A stretch of 64,000 bases of DNA. Source: Cyanobacteria bacterium OH_CBrB_359. GTDB taxonomy: Bacteria > Cyanobacteriota > Vampirovibrionia > Gastranaerophilales > Gastranaerophilaceae. This document shows positions 17,692-26,884 of the stretch, piece after piece. The stretch is taken from NCBI GenBank assembly GCA_023433065.1, contig JAEZET010000001.1:124001-188000 (forward strand). Direction: 5' to 3'. Numbering within the stretch: position 1 is the stretch's first letter; the number at the start of each line of letters is the position of its first letter. The notes beneath the pieces are model-generated. The model saw nothing but the letters and a program-made list of their open reading frames with translations, made no database searches and had not been told where the DNA came from. Made by a program: the position numbers and the translations under genes.

Positions 17692-18378
17692 TAAGTCAAT
17701 GAATTCAAAGTACATTTGACAATAGTACTGGATAACACAGGCTAAAACAAATACAACTGCGAATATTATATAATATTCAAAAACAAGCCCCATCCCAAAT
17801 AATATATTAACCGCAAATCCTATAGGTACAAATATTACAGTCAAAAATAATGCGCTTGTAAAAGCTAAAAGATAACTATAAACTATAAAATCGCCTGAAT
17901 GTTCTAATATCTTTTTGAAATTATAAGCATCAGAAACTTTCATAGATTTACCAAAAATAAGTGTAAATAAAGCTAGCAATGCTATTACAAATATCGAAAT
18001 CAACGTTAAAATTATATTATTAATATAAGGCTCAAATATCAATAATGTTTTTACATACATAACTAAAGCATACCCGAATGCCCCAATAGGCAAAAGTGCG
18101 ATTACCGATTTTATTCCGGTCCATATAATCGTATGAACACTTAAAAAATTCGGCAAAATTACATTTCTCTCATTTAACGTATTGAATATTGTCTGAACTA
18201 AATAACCTATTACATAGACTGATAACAATAATATCAGGAAAATTCTAATGCCTGAGGTAATGAATTCATAAGAATTCAAGCGAATAATCAGAAAAATTAT
18301 GAACGATAAAAAAGAAATTTTAAAATATGGATGAGAATCGCCAACGACATTTTTAATAGAATCTACTAAGGATGCCAT
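17686..18378 (-). CDS. Integral membrane protein of unknown function, 230 aa
   Basis: Five or six hydrophobic helices (about residues 20-35, 42-62, 85-107, 117-140, 165-190 and 195-222) with short polar loops, and no signal peptide. The layout recalls Yip1/DUF4013-type membrane proteins, but I see no diagnostic motif. GAGGTAAA lies 4-5 nt before the ATG at 18378. It is divergent from motA, with 187 bp between them, and convergent with uvrB. Confidence 0.8.
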   Translation of the reverse strand: MASLVDSIKNVVGDSHPYFKISFLSFIIFLIIRLNSYEFITSGIRIFLILLLSVYVIGYLVQTIFNTLNERNVILPNFLSVHTIIWTGIKSVIALLPIGAFGYALVMYVKTLLIFEPYINNIILTLISIFVIALLALFTLIFGKSMKVSDAYNFKKILEHSGDFIVYSYLLAFTSALFLTVIFVPIGFAVNILFGMGLVFEYYIIFAVVFVLACVIQYYCQMYFEFIDLL

Positions 18379-18565
18379 TAATTTACCTCGTATTTACCTA
18401 ACTATACCTATATATATATTATATACCACAAAAAATAATACTTATAACAAATTATGCTTCTTTTTTCTATAAATCGACAAAATATACGTTTTTTAGTGGA
18501 TACTACAATTTGGGAAAACATGAAATTATATTGTTATTATTAAACTTGGGGATAGTTATACAAAT

Positions 18566-19354
18566 ATGAATTTTTCAATAGTAATTTCGTTAATTCTCGC
18601 TATTTTAATATTTTTGTTCGCACCTAACTTGGAGAACAATACCCTCAATCTACTTTTGCAACCAACCGCAATAGTAATTGTTATAGGGGGAACATTATGT
18701 GCCTCGTTTATAAACTTTTCTTTTACTACAGTAATTAATGCAATTAAGTCTGCATCAACAATCTTCAATGCCAAAAATGATAATAAAATGAAAATAATTG
18801 ATGAAATTATTCATATTTCATATTTTGCAAGACATAACAGCCTTCTGGACCTTCAAGATTTAGTTGATAAAATTGAATACCCATTCTTAAGAAGAGGTCT
18901 AAAGCTTGCTATAGATATAGACAATCCTCAGCTTATTTACGATATTTTAGGGGCTGAAATCTCTTATGATGAGGAACAAGAGCTTATAAATTCCAGAGTA
19001 TTCGAATCTATGGGAGGATATGCACCTACTTTTGGTATAGTAGGAGCGGTCTTGGGATTAATTCAAATAATGAGCTACATACAAGAACCTGAAATTCTGG
19101 CAAACGGTATTGCAACAGCTTTTGTGGCAACACTTTACGGGGTTGGGATTGCAAATCTTATATTTTTGCCAATTGCCGGGAATATGAAACTTAATCTTAG
19201 AAAAGAAGTTATGTTTAAAGAAGCTGTATTACAGGCCATTATTTCAATAACAATGAGAGAAAATCCCGCAATTATCGAAGAAAAACTTATTGCCTATTTA
19301 AAATACAATAACCGAAAATATATAAGAAAAAGCAAAAAAGAAAGTTATGCATAA
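18566..19354 (+). CDS. motA: Flagellar motor stator protein MotA
   Basis: Proton-channel stator subunit, first gene of the motor/switch operon. Four membrane helices are visible: two at the N-terminus (about 2-20 and 28-48, with VIVIGGTLCASFINF) and two later (FESMGGYAPTFGIVGAVLGLI, about 150-172, and GIATAFVATLYGVGIANLIF, about 183-205). The cytoplasmic loop between them (about 60-145), with the segment EIIHISYFARHNSLLDLQDL, is where MotA contacts the rotor. At 262 aa it is the usual size. A weak GGGG element precedes ATG 18566. motB begins immediately after its stop. Confidence 0.95.
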   Translation: MNFSIVISLILAILIFLFAPNLENNTLNLLLQPTAIVIVIGGTLCASFINFSFTTVINAIKSASTIFNAKNDNKMKIIDEIIHISYFARHNSLLDLQDLVDKIEYPFLRRGLKLAIDIDNPQLIYDILGAEISYDEEQELINSRVFESMGGYAPTFGIVGAVLGLIQIMSYIQEPEILANGIATAFVATLYGVGIANLIFLPIAGNMKLNLRKEVMFKEAVLQAIISITMRENPAIIEEKLIAYLKYNNRKYIRKSKKESYA

Positions 19355-20071
19355 ATGAGAAATGATTATTACTCAAACTCAAAAGACTATATCAACAGAT
19401 GGGTAGTTTCGTATGCTGATTTTATCACAATGCTTCTGGCTCTTTTTATGGTTATGTGGGCAACATCGGGAATTAATAATCACAATAAAGAAAATGAATT
19501 AGAAAAGAATTTAGCCAAAAGATTCCCCGCTTACTATACAAATACTAATGTTAAGATTTCTGAAAGTACGGCAAAATTACCAAAACCAAGTAAAAACTCA
19601 ATATCCACAGTAGATTCAGCCCTCTCAGAACAAGATGAAATATTAAAAAAGCTTGAACAAAATCCTACGCTAAAAAGCAAGACAAAGCTACTTAAAAGCA
19701 GTAAAGGCGCAGTAATAAGACTTAATGACAAAATGATTTTTAGTGAAGGTTCTGCTATAATAAAAAAAGATGTATTAACTACATTAGATACAATTGCCAA
19801 AGAGTTGGCAACATTGGATAATTATATAATTATTGAAGGCCACACTGACTCAACACCAATACATACAAAACAATTCCCTTCAAACTGGGAGCTTTCAACA
19901 GCAAGGGCAACAAATATTATTAGTTATCTGGTAAAAAATGACGGACTAAATCCTAAAAAACTTTCAGCTGTAGGATATGGGGAATACATGCCGATTGCAC
20001 CAAATACTACATATGAAGGTAAAACTATTAACCGTCGTGTTGATATAATAATATTAAGTTCTGATAAATAA
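19355..20071 (+). CDS. motB: Flagellar motor protein MotB (OmpA domain)
   Basis: Peptidoglycan-anchoring stator partner of MotA. A single N-terminal membrane helix WVVSYADFITMLLALFMVMW (about residues 16-35) carries the proton-accepting aspartate, Asp22. A plug/linker region follows, then an OmpA-type peptidoglycan-binding domain (about 115-235) with EGHTDSTP, NWELSTARATNIISYL, GYGEYMPIAPN and NRRVDIIIL. The ATG directly abuts the motA stop, so translation is likely coupled. Confidence 0.96.
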   Translation: MRNDYYSNSKDYINRWVVSYADFITMLLALFMVMWATSGINNHNKENELEKNLAKRFPAYYTNTNVKISESTAKLPKPSKNSISTVDSALSEQDEILKKLEQNPTLKSKTKLLKSSKGAVIRLNDKMIFSEGSAIIKKDVLTTLDTIAKELATLDNYIIIEGHTDSTPIHTKQFPSNWELSTARATNIISYLVKNDGLNPKKLSAVGYGEYMPIAPNTTYEGKTINRRVDIIILSSDK

Positions 20072-20097
20072 AATTATATGAATAGTTGGAGATTAAA

Positions 20098-20721
20098 ATG
20101 GCAAAACCAAATGCACCAAAGGATATTAAACCTACCTCAGGAGATGACAGAGATAAACAGCGTGAAAAAGAATTAAAAGCCGGTGGCGGAAATAACGTCT
20201 TTATGAATGCTATAACGACAATTCTGATATGCTCTTTGTTTTTATTAGTAAATTACTTTATGCAAGATTCACTGCTAAGCAAAAAAATTGTCACTAATAC
20301 CGAAACAGAAGAAACGGAAGATGTCTCCGATTCTGAAGCCGAAAGAGGTGTTATAGTTGATTTAGGCGATTTTACTATGAACTTGAGTGATGCGGATGCA
20401 AAACGTTATTTGAAAGTCAGCGTTGCGTTAGAACTTACAAAAACAGAAAGCGATTTAGCTGCCGAAAGTGCAAAACCATCAGGAGGTCATGGCGAATCAG
20501 CAGCCCCAGCAGCTTCACCATTGGAAGCTGAAATGACCCAATATAAACCTGCAATAAGAGATGCTGTGATATCAGCTTTATCAAGCAAAAATTCCGCAGA
20601 GCTCTCAACAAATGCAGGAAAAGAGCTTGCTAAAGAAGAAATCTCTGATGCTGTAGATTCCATCTTTGCAGGAGAGAGAGAGGTCATAAGAGTCTCATTT
20701 GGACAATTTATAATGCAATAA
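20098..20721 (+). CDS. fliL: Flagellar basal-body protein FliL
   Basis: Membrane protein that surrounds the stator and supports torque. A polar N-terminus (about 30 aa) is followed by one membrane helix (NAITTILICSLFLLVNYFM). The periplasmic FliL domain has VDLGDFTMNLSDADAKRYLKV and ends in EISDAVDSIFAGEREVIRVS and a FGQFIMQ tail, the typical FliL ending. A glycine/alanine/serine-rich insert sits in the middle (SGGHGESAAPAASP). The ATG at 20098 is preferred over an upstream TTG because GGAG lies 6 nt before it. It is 26 nt after motB. Confidence 0.9.
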   Translation: MAKPNAPKDIKPTSGDDRDKQREKELKAGGGNNVFMNAITTILICSLFLLVNYFMQDSLLSKKIVTNTETEETEDVSDSEAERGVIVDLGDFTMNLSDADAKRYLKVSVALELTKTESDLAAESAKPSGGHGESAAPAASPLEAEMTQYKPAIRDAVISALSSKNSAELSTNAGKELAKEEISDAVDSIFAGEREVIRVSFGQFIMQ

Positions 20722-20737
20722 AGAGGACTAGAAACTT

Positions 20738-21805
20738 TTGGTAGATAATGATAAAGAATTAAATACATCAAGGGCAGAAAACGAATCTTCAACTTCGAAA
20801 GCTGTCAAAGAACAAACTATTGTGGCTGATTATGGAAGCTATGATGAGTTTAGTATTTATATGGACTCTGATGATGATGATTTAAACGAGTATAAAAAAG
20901 GTTATAAGTTATATAACTTCAGACGTCCTGATAAATTTTCAAAAGAACACTTAAGAAGCTTGCAGGATATCCATAGAGAGTTTTCAAGACAATTGTCATT
21001 ATCAATGACAGGATATTTGCGTTTGCCTATAAACATTGATGTGGTATCTGTAGACCAATTAACTTATGACGAATTTATAAATTCTATGCCGAGCCCTATG
21101 ACTGTATGTATATTTGAATTATCTCCACTACCCGGTCAAATACTTCTGGGCTTTAGCTTTGAAGCAATATCTTGTATTGTAGACAGAATGCTGGGTGGTA
21201 TAGGAAGTGCAGACACTTCAGCCAGAGAACTTACCGATATTGAAGAAGCGCTAACCAAAAAAGTTACCGAAAGAACAATTTCAACATTTGCCAATGCCTG
21301 GTCAAATATTATGCCGGCAGAAGCTCATCTTATTGCAATAGAAAACAACTACTCTCTTGTACAAGTAGCAAGCTCTGGTGAAATCGTAGCATTAATGACA
21401 CTTGAAATTCAGTTTGGGGAAAAAAATTATGGGCTTATGAATATTTGTATGCCATACCCACTGTTAGAAAATATTATTGGACAATTGAGTACGCAGCACA
21501 TATTCCAGACAAAGGGTATCATGGCAACAACCGAAGAAAAACATAACATGATTAATAAGTTAAATCTTACAAATGTTGATGTTGAAGTCATTTTCGGAAG
21601 TACCAAAATTTCTCTGCAAGACTTTCTTGACTTAAAACACGGGGATGTTTTAAAGCTTGATAACAAAATACAAGATGATCTGATTATAAAAATTAATGGC
21701 GCAAAGAAATTCTTTGGACGCCCTGGTATAATAAAAAGAAAGGTTAGCGTAAAAGTAACTGACAGATATGATGAGGTTACGGACATCCTGAAAAATTATT
21801 TATAG
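20738..21805 (+). CDS. fliM: Flagellar motor switch protein FliM
   Basis: C-ring protein. The middle domain (about 70-260) carries LYNFRRPDKFSKEHLRSLQD, FELSPLPGQILLGFS, VDRMLGGIG and LTDIEEALTKKVTE, and the C-terminal SpoA domain (about 275-350) has VDVEVIFGSTKISLQDFLDL. The TTG start at 20738 follows AGAGGA at about 10 nt; no in-frame ATG fits. The N-terminal 60 residues are acidic and Ser-rich and lack the L-S-Q-x-E-I-D-A-L-L motif by which FliM usually binds CheY-P. Sixteen nt downstream of fliL. Confidence 0.93.
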   Translation: MVDNDKELNTSRAENESSTSKAVKEQTIVADYGSYDEFSIYMDSDDDDLNEYKKGYKLYNFRRPDKFSKEHLRSLQDIHREFSRQLSLSMTGYLRLPINIDVVSVDQLTYDEFINSMPSPMTVCIFELSPLPGQILLGFSFEAISCIVDRMLGGIGSADTSARELTDIEEALTKKVTERTISTFANAWSNIMPAEAHLIAIENNYSLVQVASSGEIVALMTLEIQFGEKNYGLMNICMPYPLLENIIGQLSTQHIFQTKGIMATTEEKHNMINKLNLTNVDVEVIFGSTKISLQDFLDLKHGDVLKLDNKIQDDLIIKINGAKKFFGRPGIIKRKVSVKVTDRYDEVTDILKNYL

Positions 21806-21817
21806 AAAGAGGACTAG

Positions 21818-22372
21818 ATGGCGGGTAAAAAACCTGAAGATGAAAAAATATTAAATGAAGATTTAATTAAAAACGCAGAACATATAGAGAATGCGCAAGT
21901 AAATCTTGAAAAAAATGATACAAAAACAGAAGCTGAAGTTACACCAAATGTTGAACCTGAAAAAATTCAACTTGAAGAAACTTTGGAAACTAAAAAATCT
22001 TCAAAAACAGATAAAGATAATCTGGAAGAATCAGAAGTCATGACTGAACCTGTAACGGTTCAACCTATCAGATTTTCCTCCTTTGAAAATGAAGCCCATG
22101 TGAGCGCTGAAGAAAATACAAACCTTGATATACTAATGGATATTGATTTAGAGCTTACAGTAGAGTTGGGTAGATGTAATTTACCGATAAAAAAAGTTCT
22201 GGAACTTACGAAAGGTTCTATTATTGAATTGGATAAGATTGCGGGTGAGCCAGTTGACTTATATGCCAATGGCAAACATGTTGCAAACGGAGAGGTTGTT
22301 GTTATAGGTGACAACTTTGGATTAAGGGTAATTGGAATCACTTCTGTTGAAGATAGAATTAAAAATTTATAG
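21818..22372 (+). CDS. fliN: Flagellar motor switch protein FliN
   Basis: C-ring component, last gene of the motA-motB-fliL-fliM-fliN operon. The C-terminal 80 residues are the SpoA/FliN domain: DILMDIDLELTVELGRCNLP, KKVLELTKGSIIELDKIAGE, PVDLYANGKHVANGEVVVI and FGLRVIGI. The first 95 residues are an acidic, low-complexity extension, as in long FliN/FliY forms but without a CheC domain. AGAGGA lies 5-7 nt before ATG 21818. A strong terminator follows directly. Confidence 0.95.
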   Translation: MAGKKPEDEKILNEDLIKNAEHIENAQVNLEKNDTKTEAEVTPNVEPEKIQLEETLETKKSSKTDKDNLEESEVMTEPVTVQPIRFSSFENEAHVSAEENTNLDILMDIDLELTVELGRCNLPIKKVLELTKGSIIELDKIAGEPVDLYANGKHVANGEVVVIGDNFGLRVIGITSVEDRIKNL

Positions 22373-22402
22373 AAAAAAGGCTCTGTACTAAGAGCCTTTT
22401 TT
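22373..22402. terminator. Bidirectional terminator between fliN and ferritin
   Basis: Perfect stem AAAAAAGGCTCT ... AGAGCCTTTTTT with loop GTACTA. T-runs exist on both strands, so it can stop fliN transcripts (+) and ferritin transcripts (-). Confidence 0.9.
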
Positions 22403-22419
22403 GTAATCTAACTAACTTA

Positions 22420-22938
22420 TTAATTTGCAGTTTTGTCCGCCGGCGGAGTAAATACTCTGGTTGTAAATTCTTTATCCATGGCGTACAACGCATCACCATT
22501 GTCACTGATTAATTTCAGCTTTGCAATTATATCAGAAGCTGTAGCCTCCTCTTCAACCTGTTCGTCTATAAACCATTGTAAAAAAGAAATCGAAGCCCTG
22601 TCTTTCACTTCATCTGCAACATCACTTAGTTTATAAATCAGAGATGTAACATATTCTTCATGTTTTAATGTTTCTTCAAAAACTTCAAGAGCACTTTTCC
22701 ATTCATATTGTGGTTTAGCAATTGCTTCAAGGATTACTTTCCCGCCTCTATTAATAACATAGTCAAACATTTTCATAGCATGGAAATTTTCTTCCTGGAC
22801 CTGGACTCTCATCCAGTTTGCAAATCCTGATAATCCAAGATTTTGAAAATATCCTGCCATTGATAAATAAAGATAAGATGAATACAGTTCCTTATTTATC
22901 TGCTCATTAAAAGCTTTTTCCATTTTTTCATGTATCAT
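22420..22938 (-). CDS. ftnA: Non-haem ferritin
   Basis: Iron-storage protein with a four-helix bundle and di-iron ferroxidase site. Visible are the N-terminal helix KMEKAFNEQINKELYSSYLY (ligand Glu17), the block VQEENFHAMKMFDYVINRGG (Glu49/Glu50 and His53), and the helix LQWFIDEQVEEEATASDIIA (Glu94/Glu127-type region with DEQVEEE). At 172 aa it is normal for bacterial FtnA, and no haem-binding Met of bacterioferritin is evident. AAGGAGG precedes the ATG at 22938. Monocistronic between ftsH and a terminator. Together with desulfoferrodoxin it suggests an anaerobe that meets occasional oxygen. Confidence 0.95.
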   Translation of the reverse strand: MIHEKMEKAFNEQINKELYSSYLYLSMAGYFQNLGLSGFANWMRVQVQEENFHAMKMFDYVINRGGKVILEAIAKPQYEWKSALEVFEETLKHEEYVTSLIYKLSDVADEVKDRASISFLQWFIDEQVEEEATASDIIAKLKLISDNGDALYAMDKEFTTRVFTPPADKTAN

Positions 22939-22980
22939 ATTAGCCTCCTTTTACTTTAAACTATCACTAAATGAAATATT

Positions 22981-24846
22981 CTAAACTACCTGTGAGCGTT
23001 CTGATTTAACTCTTTCAATAATTTCCACTACATCTTTTTCATCCAGAGTTTCTCTTTCAAGCAATTCTTTAGCGACAGCTTCCAGCATATCTCTATTTTC
23101 TTCAAGGATTTTCTTTGCCAAATCGTATCTTTGATCCAAAATATTTTTAACTTCTTTATCAAGGTCCGCAGCAATTTCTTCTGAAAAGTCTCTTGAATGC
23201 CCAAAATCTCTACCCATAAATACATGTTCTTGAGACTTTCCATAGGCCATATTCCCCATTTTTTCAGACATTCCCCAAGTTGTTACCATTTTTCTTGCAA
23301 CTTCTGTTGCACGTTCTATATCATTTTGAGCACCGGTAGTAATATTATCCTTGCCATAAATCATTTCTTCAGCAACACGTCCACCCATAAAGACTGAAAT
23401 GTTATCCAACAATTGAACTTTCTTCATCGTCAAATGATCTTTTTCAGGTAATGACCAGGTAACACCAAGAGCCATACCTCTTGGAATTATAGAAACTTTA
23501 TGAAGAGGGTCAGCATTATCTAAAAAGTAATGCAACAAAGCATGTCCGACTTCATGATAAGCCGTATTTTCTTTTTCTTCATCGGAAATAATTCTGCTTT
23601 TCTTTTCAGTACCTGCAATTATTTTATCTATGGCATCTTCAATATTATTCATATTAATCTTAGTCTGATTTCCTCTTGCGGCAAGCAAAGACGCTTCATT
23701 CAAAAGATTCTGCAAGTCAGCGCCTGTAAAACCAGGTGTACGTTTTGCAAGAACTTTTATATCAACATCTGCATCAAGTGGTTTGTTTTTAGCATGAACA
23801 TCAAGTATTTGTTCTCTGCCAAGAATATCAGGCTTATGTATAAAAATTTGCCTGTCAAATCTTCCCGGTCTTAAAAGAGCATTATCCAATATATCAGGTC
23901 TGTTTGTAGCCGCAATGACTATTATATTAACATTCTCATCAAACCCGTCCATCTCAACGAGAAGTTGGTTTAGAGTCTGTTCTCTTTCATCGTGACCTCC
24001 GCCAAGACCTGCCCCCCTTTGACGACCGACAGCATCAATTTCATCAATAAATATGATACAAGGCTGATGTTTTTTAGCCTGTTCAAAAAGGTCTCTAACC
24101 CTTGAAGCACCAACACCAACAAACATTTCTACAAAGTCAGAACCGCTTATAGAAAAGAAAGGAACACCTGCTTCACCTGCAACAGCTTTTGCCATTAGGG
24201 TTTTACCTGTTCCTGGAACCCCAACCAAAAGAACTCCTTTAGGAATTTTGGCTCCCAGTTTTATATATTTTTCACCATTTTTTAAGAAATCAACAATCTC
24301 TTCAAGTTCCTGCTTTTCTTCATCAATGCCTGCAACATCTTTAAATGTAATTTTAACTTTATTATCAAGCATCAATTTAGCCTTGCTTTTACCAAAAGAC
24401 ATAGCCTGAGAACCCCCGGCTTGAAGCGTTTTTGCCATAATTACAAAAATTCCTATTATCAATAAAAGGGGCAATGCCGTACCTAAGAAGTTTAAAAACG
24501 GCGATGAATCACTGGGTCTTTTTATAGTCACATTTACATTATTTTCCTGAAGAACAGGATATAAATTAAGATCATTCATTGGAATAGTGACTCTATACTG
24601 CTCTGTTGCCGCAGGATATAATTTAGTTGACTCATTTTTTTGAACAGCATTGTTATAAGGTTCGGCAATTAATATATCTTTTTCTATTGAGACTGACTTA
24701 ATTTGATGATTTTTAACTTTATTGAAAAAATCCGTATATGAAATATCTTTTGTTTGGGTAGTAGATCCTGTAAACATCATTGACACAAGCGACAAAATCA
24801 AAAGTACCACTACTATCCAAATCCCGACGGATTGACTTTTATTCAT
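22981..24846 (-). CDS. ftsH: ATP-dependent zinc metalloprotease FtsH
   Basis: Membrane-bound AAA+ protease that removes misassembled membrane proteins and some regulators. Two membrane helices (residues about 8-26 and 119-138) flank a periplasmic domain. The AAA domain has Walker A GVPGTGKT (209-216), Walker B IIFIDEID (264-271) and the second region of homology ATNRPDILDNALLRPGRFDR. The zinc site is HEVGH (431-435). At 621 aa it is full length. GAGGTGA lies 6 nt before ATG 24846, and a promoter is visible at 24882-24911. Confidence 0.98.
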   Translation of the reverse strand: MNKSQSVGIWIVVVLLILSLVSMMFTGSTTQTKDISYTDFFNKVKNHQIKSVSIEKDILIAEPYNNAVQKNESTKLYPAATEQYRVTIPMNDLNLYPVLQENNVNVTIKRPSDSSPFLNFLGTALPLLLIIGIFVIMAKTLQAGGSQAMSFGKSKAKLMLDNKVKITFKDVAGIDEEKQELEEIVDFLKNGEKYIKLGAKIPKGVLLVGVPGTGKTLMAKAVAGEAGVPFFSISGSDFVEMFVGVGASRVRDLFEQAKKHQPCIIFIDEIDAVGRQRGAGLGGGHDEREQTLNQLLVEMDGFDENVNIIVIAATNRPDILDNALLRPGRFDRQIFIHKPDILGREQILDVHAKNKPLDADVDIKVLAKRTPGFTGADLQNLLNEASLLAARGNQTKINMNNIEDAIDKIIAGTEKKSRIISDEEKENTAYHEVGHALLHYFLDNADPLHKVSIIPRGMALGVTWSLPEKDHLTMKKVQLLDNISVFMGGRVAEEMIYGKDNITTGAQNDIERATEVARKMVTTWGMSEKMGNMAYGKSQEHVFMGRDFGHSRDFSEEIAADLDKEVKNILDQRYDLAKKILEENRDMLEAVAKELLERETLDEKDVVEIIERVKSERSQVV

Positions 24847-24881
24847 AAATAAATCACCTCTATAATCTTTTAATAAGGTTA

Positions 24882-24911
24882 ATTATACCATTAAAAATAT
24901 CATCTATACAA
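24882..24911 (-). promoter_or_regulatory. Promoter of ftsH
   Basis: On the minus strand TTGTAT (24906-24911), 18 nt spacer, TATAAT (24882-24887), about 30 nt of leader before the ATG at 24846. Confidence 0.6.
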
Positions 24912-24960
24912 TCACTTAGAAAAGAGTCTGTAAGCTATAAATTGGTATTATCGTTAAATT

Positions 24961-25911
24961 CTAATTTGAGAGATAAAATGCCAAATCCTCATATACCGTT
25001 TGCTCTTTTACGTAGGAATCTAGCATTTTCTTTGAGGTTTGAATTTTTTCTATATCTCTATATATTTTTTTTGTAAGCTTTTTATTATTCAAATTTCTTT
25101 TTAAAATTTCCGAAAGGTAAAACTGTATACAATCCAATATATAATAAGGATTTAGGTCATTTTTATGCTGATAATCATAAAGATAATTAGAAAAATCTAC
25201 TGCATCATTTACACTAAATTCCGGATAATACTTAAATAAATCCATAAGAAAATCAACCTTGTACTCTTCATTAAAAACACCAGGAACATAAAAAGCCTGA
25301 GAGCGAGAGACTATCGTCGAAATTAAGTCATTTTTATCTTCAGTTAAAAAAATAAAGGTAACATTTGAAGGAGGCTCTTCAATGAGTTTCAAAAGAGCAT
25401 TTGCTGAAACATCTTGGAAACACGCTCTTGTTAACCCTTTTGGATACCAGCCGACGCCATTTTCTTCTTTTTGGGGAAGGGTAAAATCAACATCCTTATA
25501 TTCTTCTAAAGCCTTGAGTTCAGCTTCTGAAAGCTTTTCAAGTTTAGCATCACAGAAAATAAAAACTCTGTGATATTCAGAAGAATTAACTAAACTGTCT
25601 TTTACCATATCAATCTGTTCTTTTGAGATTACCGTTTTTGAAGAATCAAACTTATTATCAAGCTTAGATATAGTTAATACTGCAGGATGTTTATTTTGTC
25701 TTAGCCAATTACAGTTAATACAGCTGCAACTTTGCAGTTTGCATTCTGTACAGTTCAAAATTTTTGCAATATTTAAAGCAAAATAATATTGAGCAAGCAA
25801 ATTTCTTCCATAAAAAATTATAGAATTAGCAATTTTTGAATCTTCAAAAGCTAAAGCTTCATTAAAAAAATTAGATAAATATAAAAATTTTTCTTCCAGT
25901 AAATCGTTCAT
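24961..25911 (-). CDS. holB: DNA polymerase III delta-prime-like subunit
   Basis: Clamp-loader subunit. The N-terminal half has a zinc-finger-like cysteine set (ILNCTECKLQSCSCINCNWL, residues about 47-66) and the block ACFQDVSANALLKLIEEPPS, then VTFIFLTEDKNDLISTIVSRSQ (the SRC-type sensor region of the delta-prime/gamma family, here SRS). There is no good P-loop (SIIFYGRNLLAQ), as is usual for delta-prime. Length 316 aa is typical. It lies 2 nt downstream of holA on the same strand, so the two form an operon whose products act in the same complex. Confidence 0.85.
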   Translation of the reverse strand: MNDLLEEKFLYLSNFFNEALAFEDSKIANSIIFYGRNLLAQYYFALNIAKILNCTECKLQSCSCINCNWLRQNKHPAVLTISKLDNKFDSSKTVISKEQIDMVKDSLVNSSEYHRVFIFCDAKLEKLSEAELKALEEYKDVDFTLPQKEENGVGWYPKGLTRACFQDVSANALLKLIEEPPSNVTFIFLTEDKNDLISTIVSRSQAFYVPGVFNEEYKVDFLMDLFKYYPEFSVNDAVDFSNYLYDYQHKNDLNPYYILDCIQFYLSEILKRNLNNKKLTKKIYRDIEKIQTSKKMLDSYVKEQTVYEDLAFYLSN

Positions 25912-25913
25912 AG

Positions 25914-26882
25914 CTACCTCAAAAGTGCTTCTTCAACCGCCAGCTTTGCCGATGGCAATTTACCTGATTTAACTTTAAATTCAGCCTGCGTTAGATATTC
26001 TTTTATTTGAATTAAATTTTTCAAACTTACTTTTTTTAATTTTTCCAATATTTTTATAACAACAAATTCATGTAACTTCAGGTTTTGAGCAATTTCAGCA
26101 GCTGTCATAGTCAAAGAGGATGTCTTTATATAAATGAATCTTTGGAGATTATTTTGTAAAACAGAAAGGATTTCAAGCTCATGACGCCTTTCCAGCAAAG
26201 ATTCAAACTGTCTTAAAACAGCATTTTTATCATCAGCTACGATTAAATCCGAAAGCACAAAAATATCATCAGACAGATTACAATTATTTTTTATATCCTC
26301 CATTTTAAGTTGCTTGTCCGGATATATTGCAAGTTTTAATTTCTCAAGCTCAGAATCAATTAGTCTCAAATTTGAACCTAATTGTTCAATTAAAAAACTA
26401 ATAATTTGGCTGTCGGCAATCATATCTTTGGACTTAATCATCTTTTGAATTAAGGCATTAAGCTCTTTTTGATAAGTTCTGAATTGGGCAAATTCCTGTA
26501 CCTGACAATTTTGAGTAAGTATTTTATACAATTTTTTTCTGGCATCAATTTTTTTGTTCTCGTCCCTTGGAATTCGGCATAAAAATATAATATGCAATGA
26601 GGATGAAATATTTTTAAGAGCATTCGAAAAATCATCAAGCAACTTGTCATCTATACTAAGCTTGTTGCCAAAAAAATACTTTTCAAGGTTAATAACCAAA
26701 AGCATATTTCCAAACATCATAGGGGTAGAAAGGCAGGCATCTATTATCGATACAAAATCAGGATTATCCATAACTTTATAATTAATGGATTTAAAAGAAG
26801 AGTCGAGAAGCTGTTTTTTCAGCTTCTCAATTTGATTTTCAATATTAAATTCTTCTTGTCCAAAGAAAAAATATAAGCTCAT
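25914..26882 (-). CDS. holA: DNA polymerase III delta subunit
   Basis: The clamp-loader 'wrench' that opens the sliding clamp. The N-terminus SLYFFFGQEEFNIENQIEKL fits the holA pattern (Y-x-l-x-G-x-[DE]-x-[FY]-l). LIEQLGSNLRLIDSELEKL (about 165-183) and DIFVLSDLIVADDKNAVLRQFESLLERRHE are typical of the lid and collar regions. 322 aa. It lies 2 nt after the ROK glucokinase stop and 2 nt before holB, so all three are likely cotranscribed from the glucokinase promoter. Confidence 0.9.
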   Translation of the reverse strand: MSLYFFFGQEEFNIENQIEKLKKQLLDSSFKSINYKVMDNPDFVSIIDACLSTPMMFGNMLLVINLEKYFFGNKLSIDDKLLDDFSNALKNISSSLHIIFLCRIPRDENKKIDARKKLYKILTQNCQVQEFAQFRTYQKELNALIQKMIKSKDMIADSQIISFLIEQLGSNLRLIDSELEKLKLAIYPDKQLKMEDIKNNCNLSDDIFVLSDLIVADDKNAVLRQFESLLERRHELEILSVLQNNLQRFIYIKTSSLTMTAAEIAQNLKLHEFVVIKILEKLKKVSLKNLIQIKEYLTQAEFKVKSGKLPSAKLAVEEALLR

Positions 26883-26884
26883 TT

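Noticed and set aside
22981..23874. Open frames in other frames and on the plus strand within ftsH
   Set aside because: Shadows of the ftsH reading frame, whose motifs are complete.
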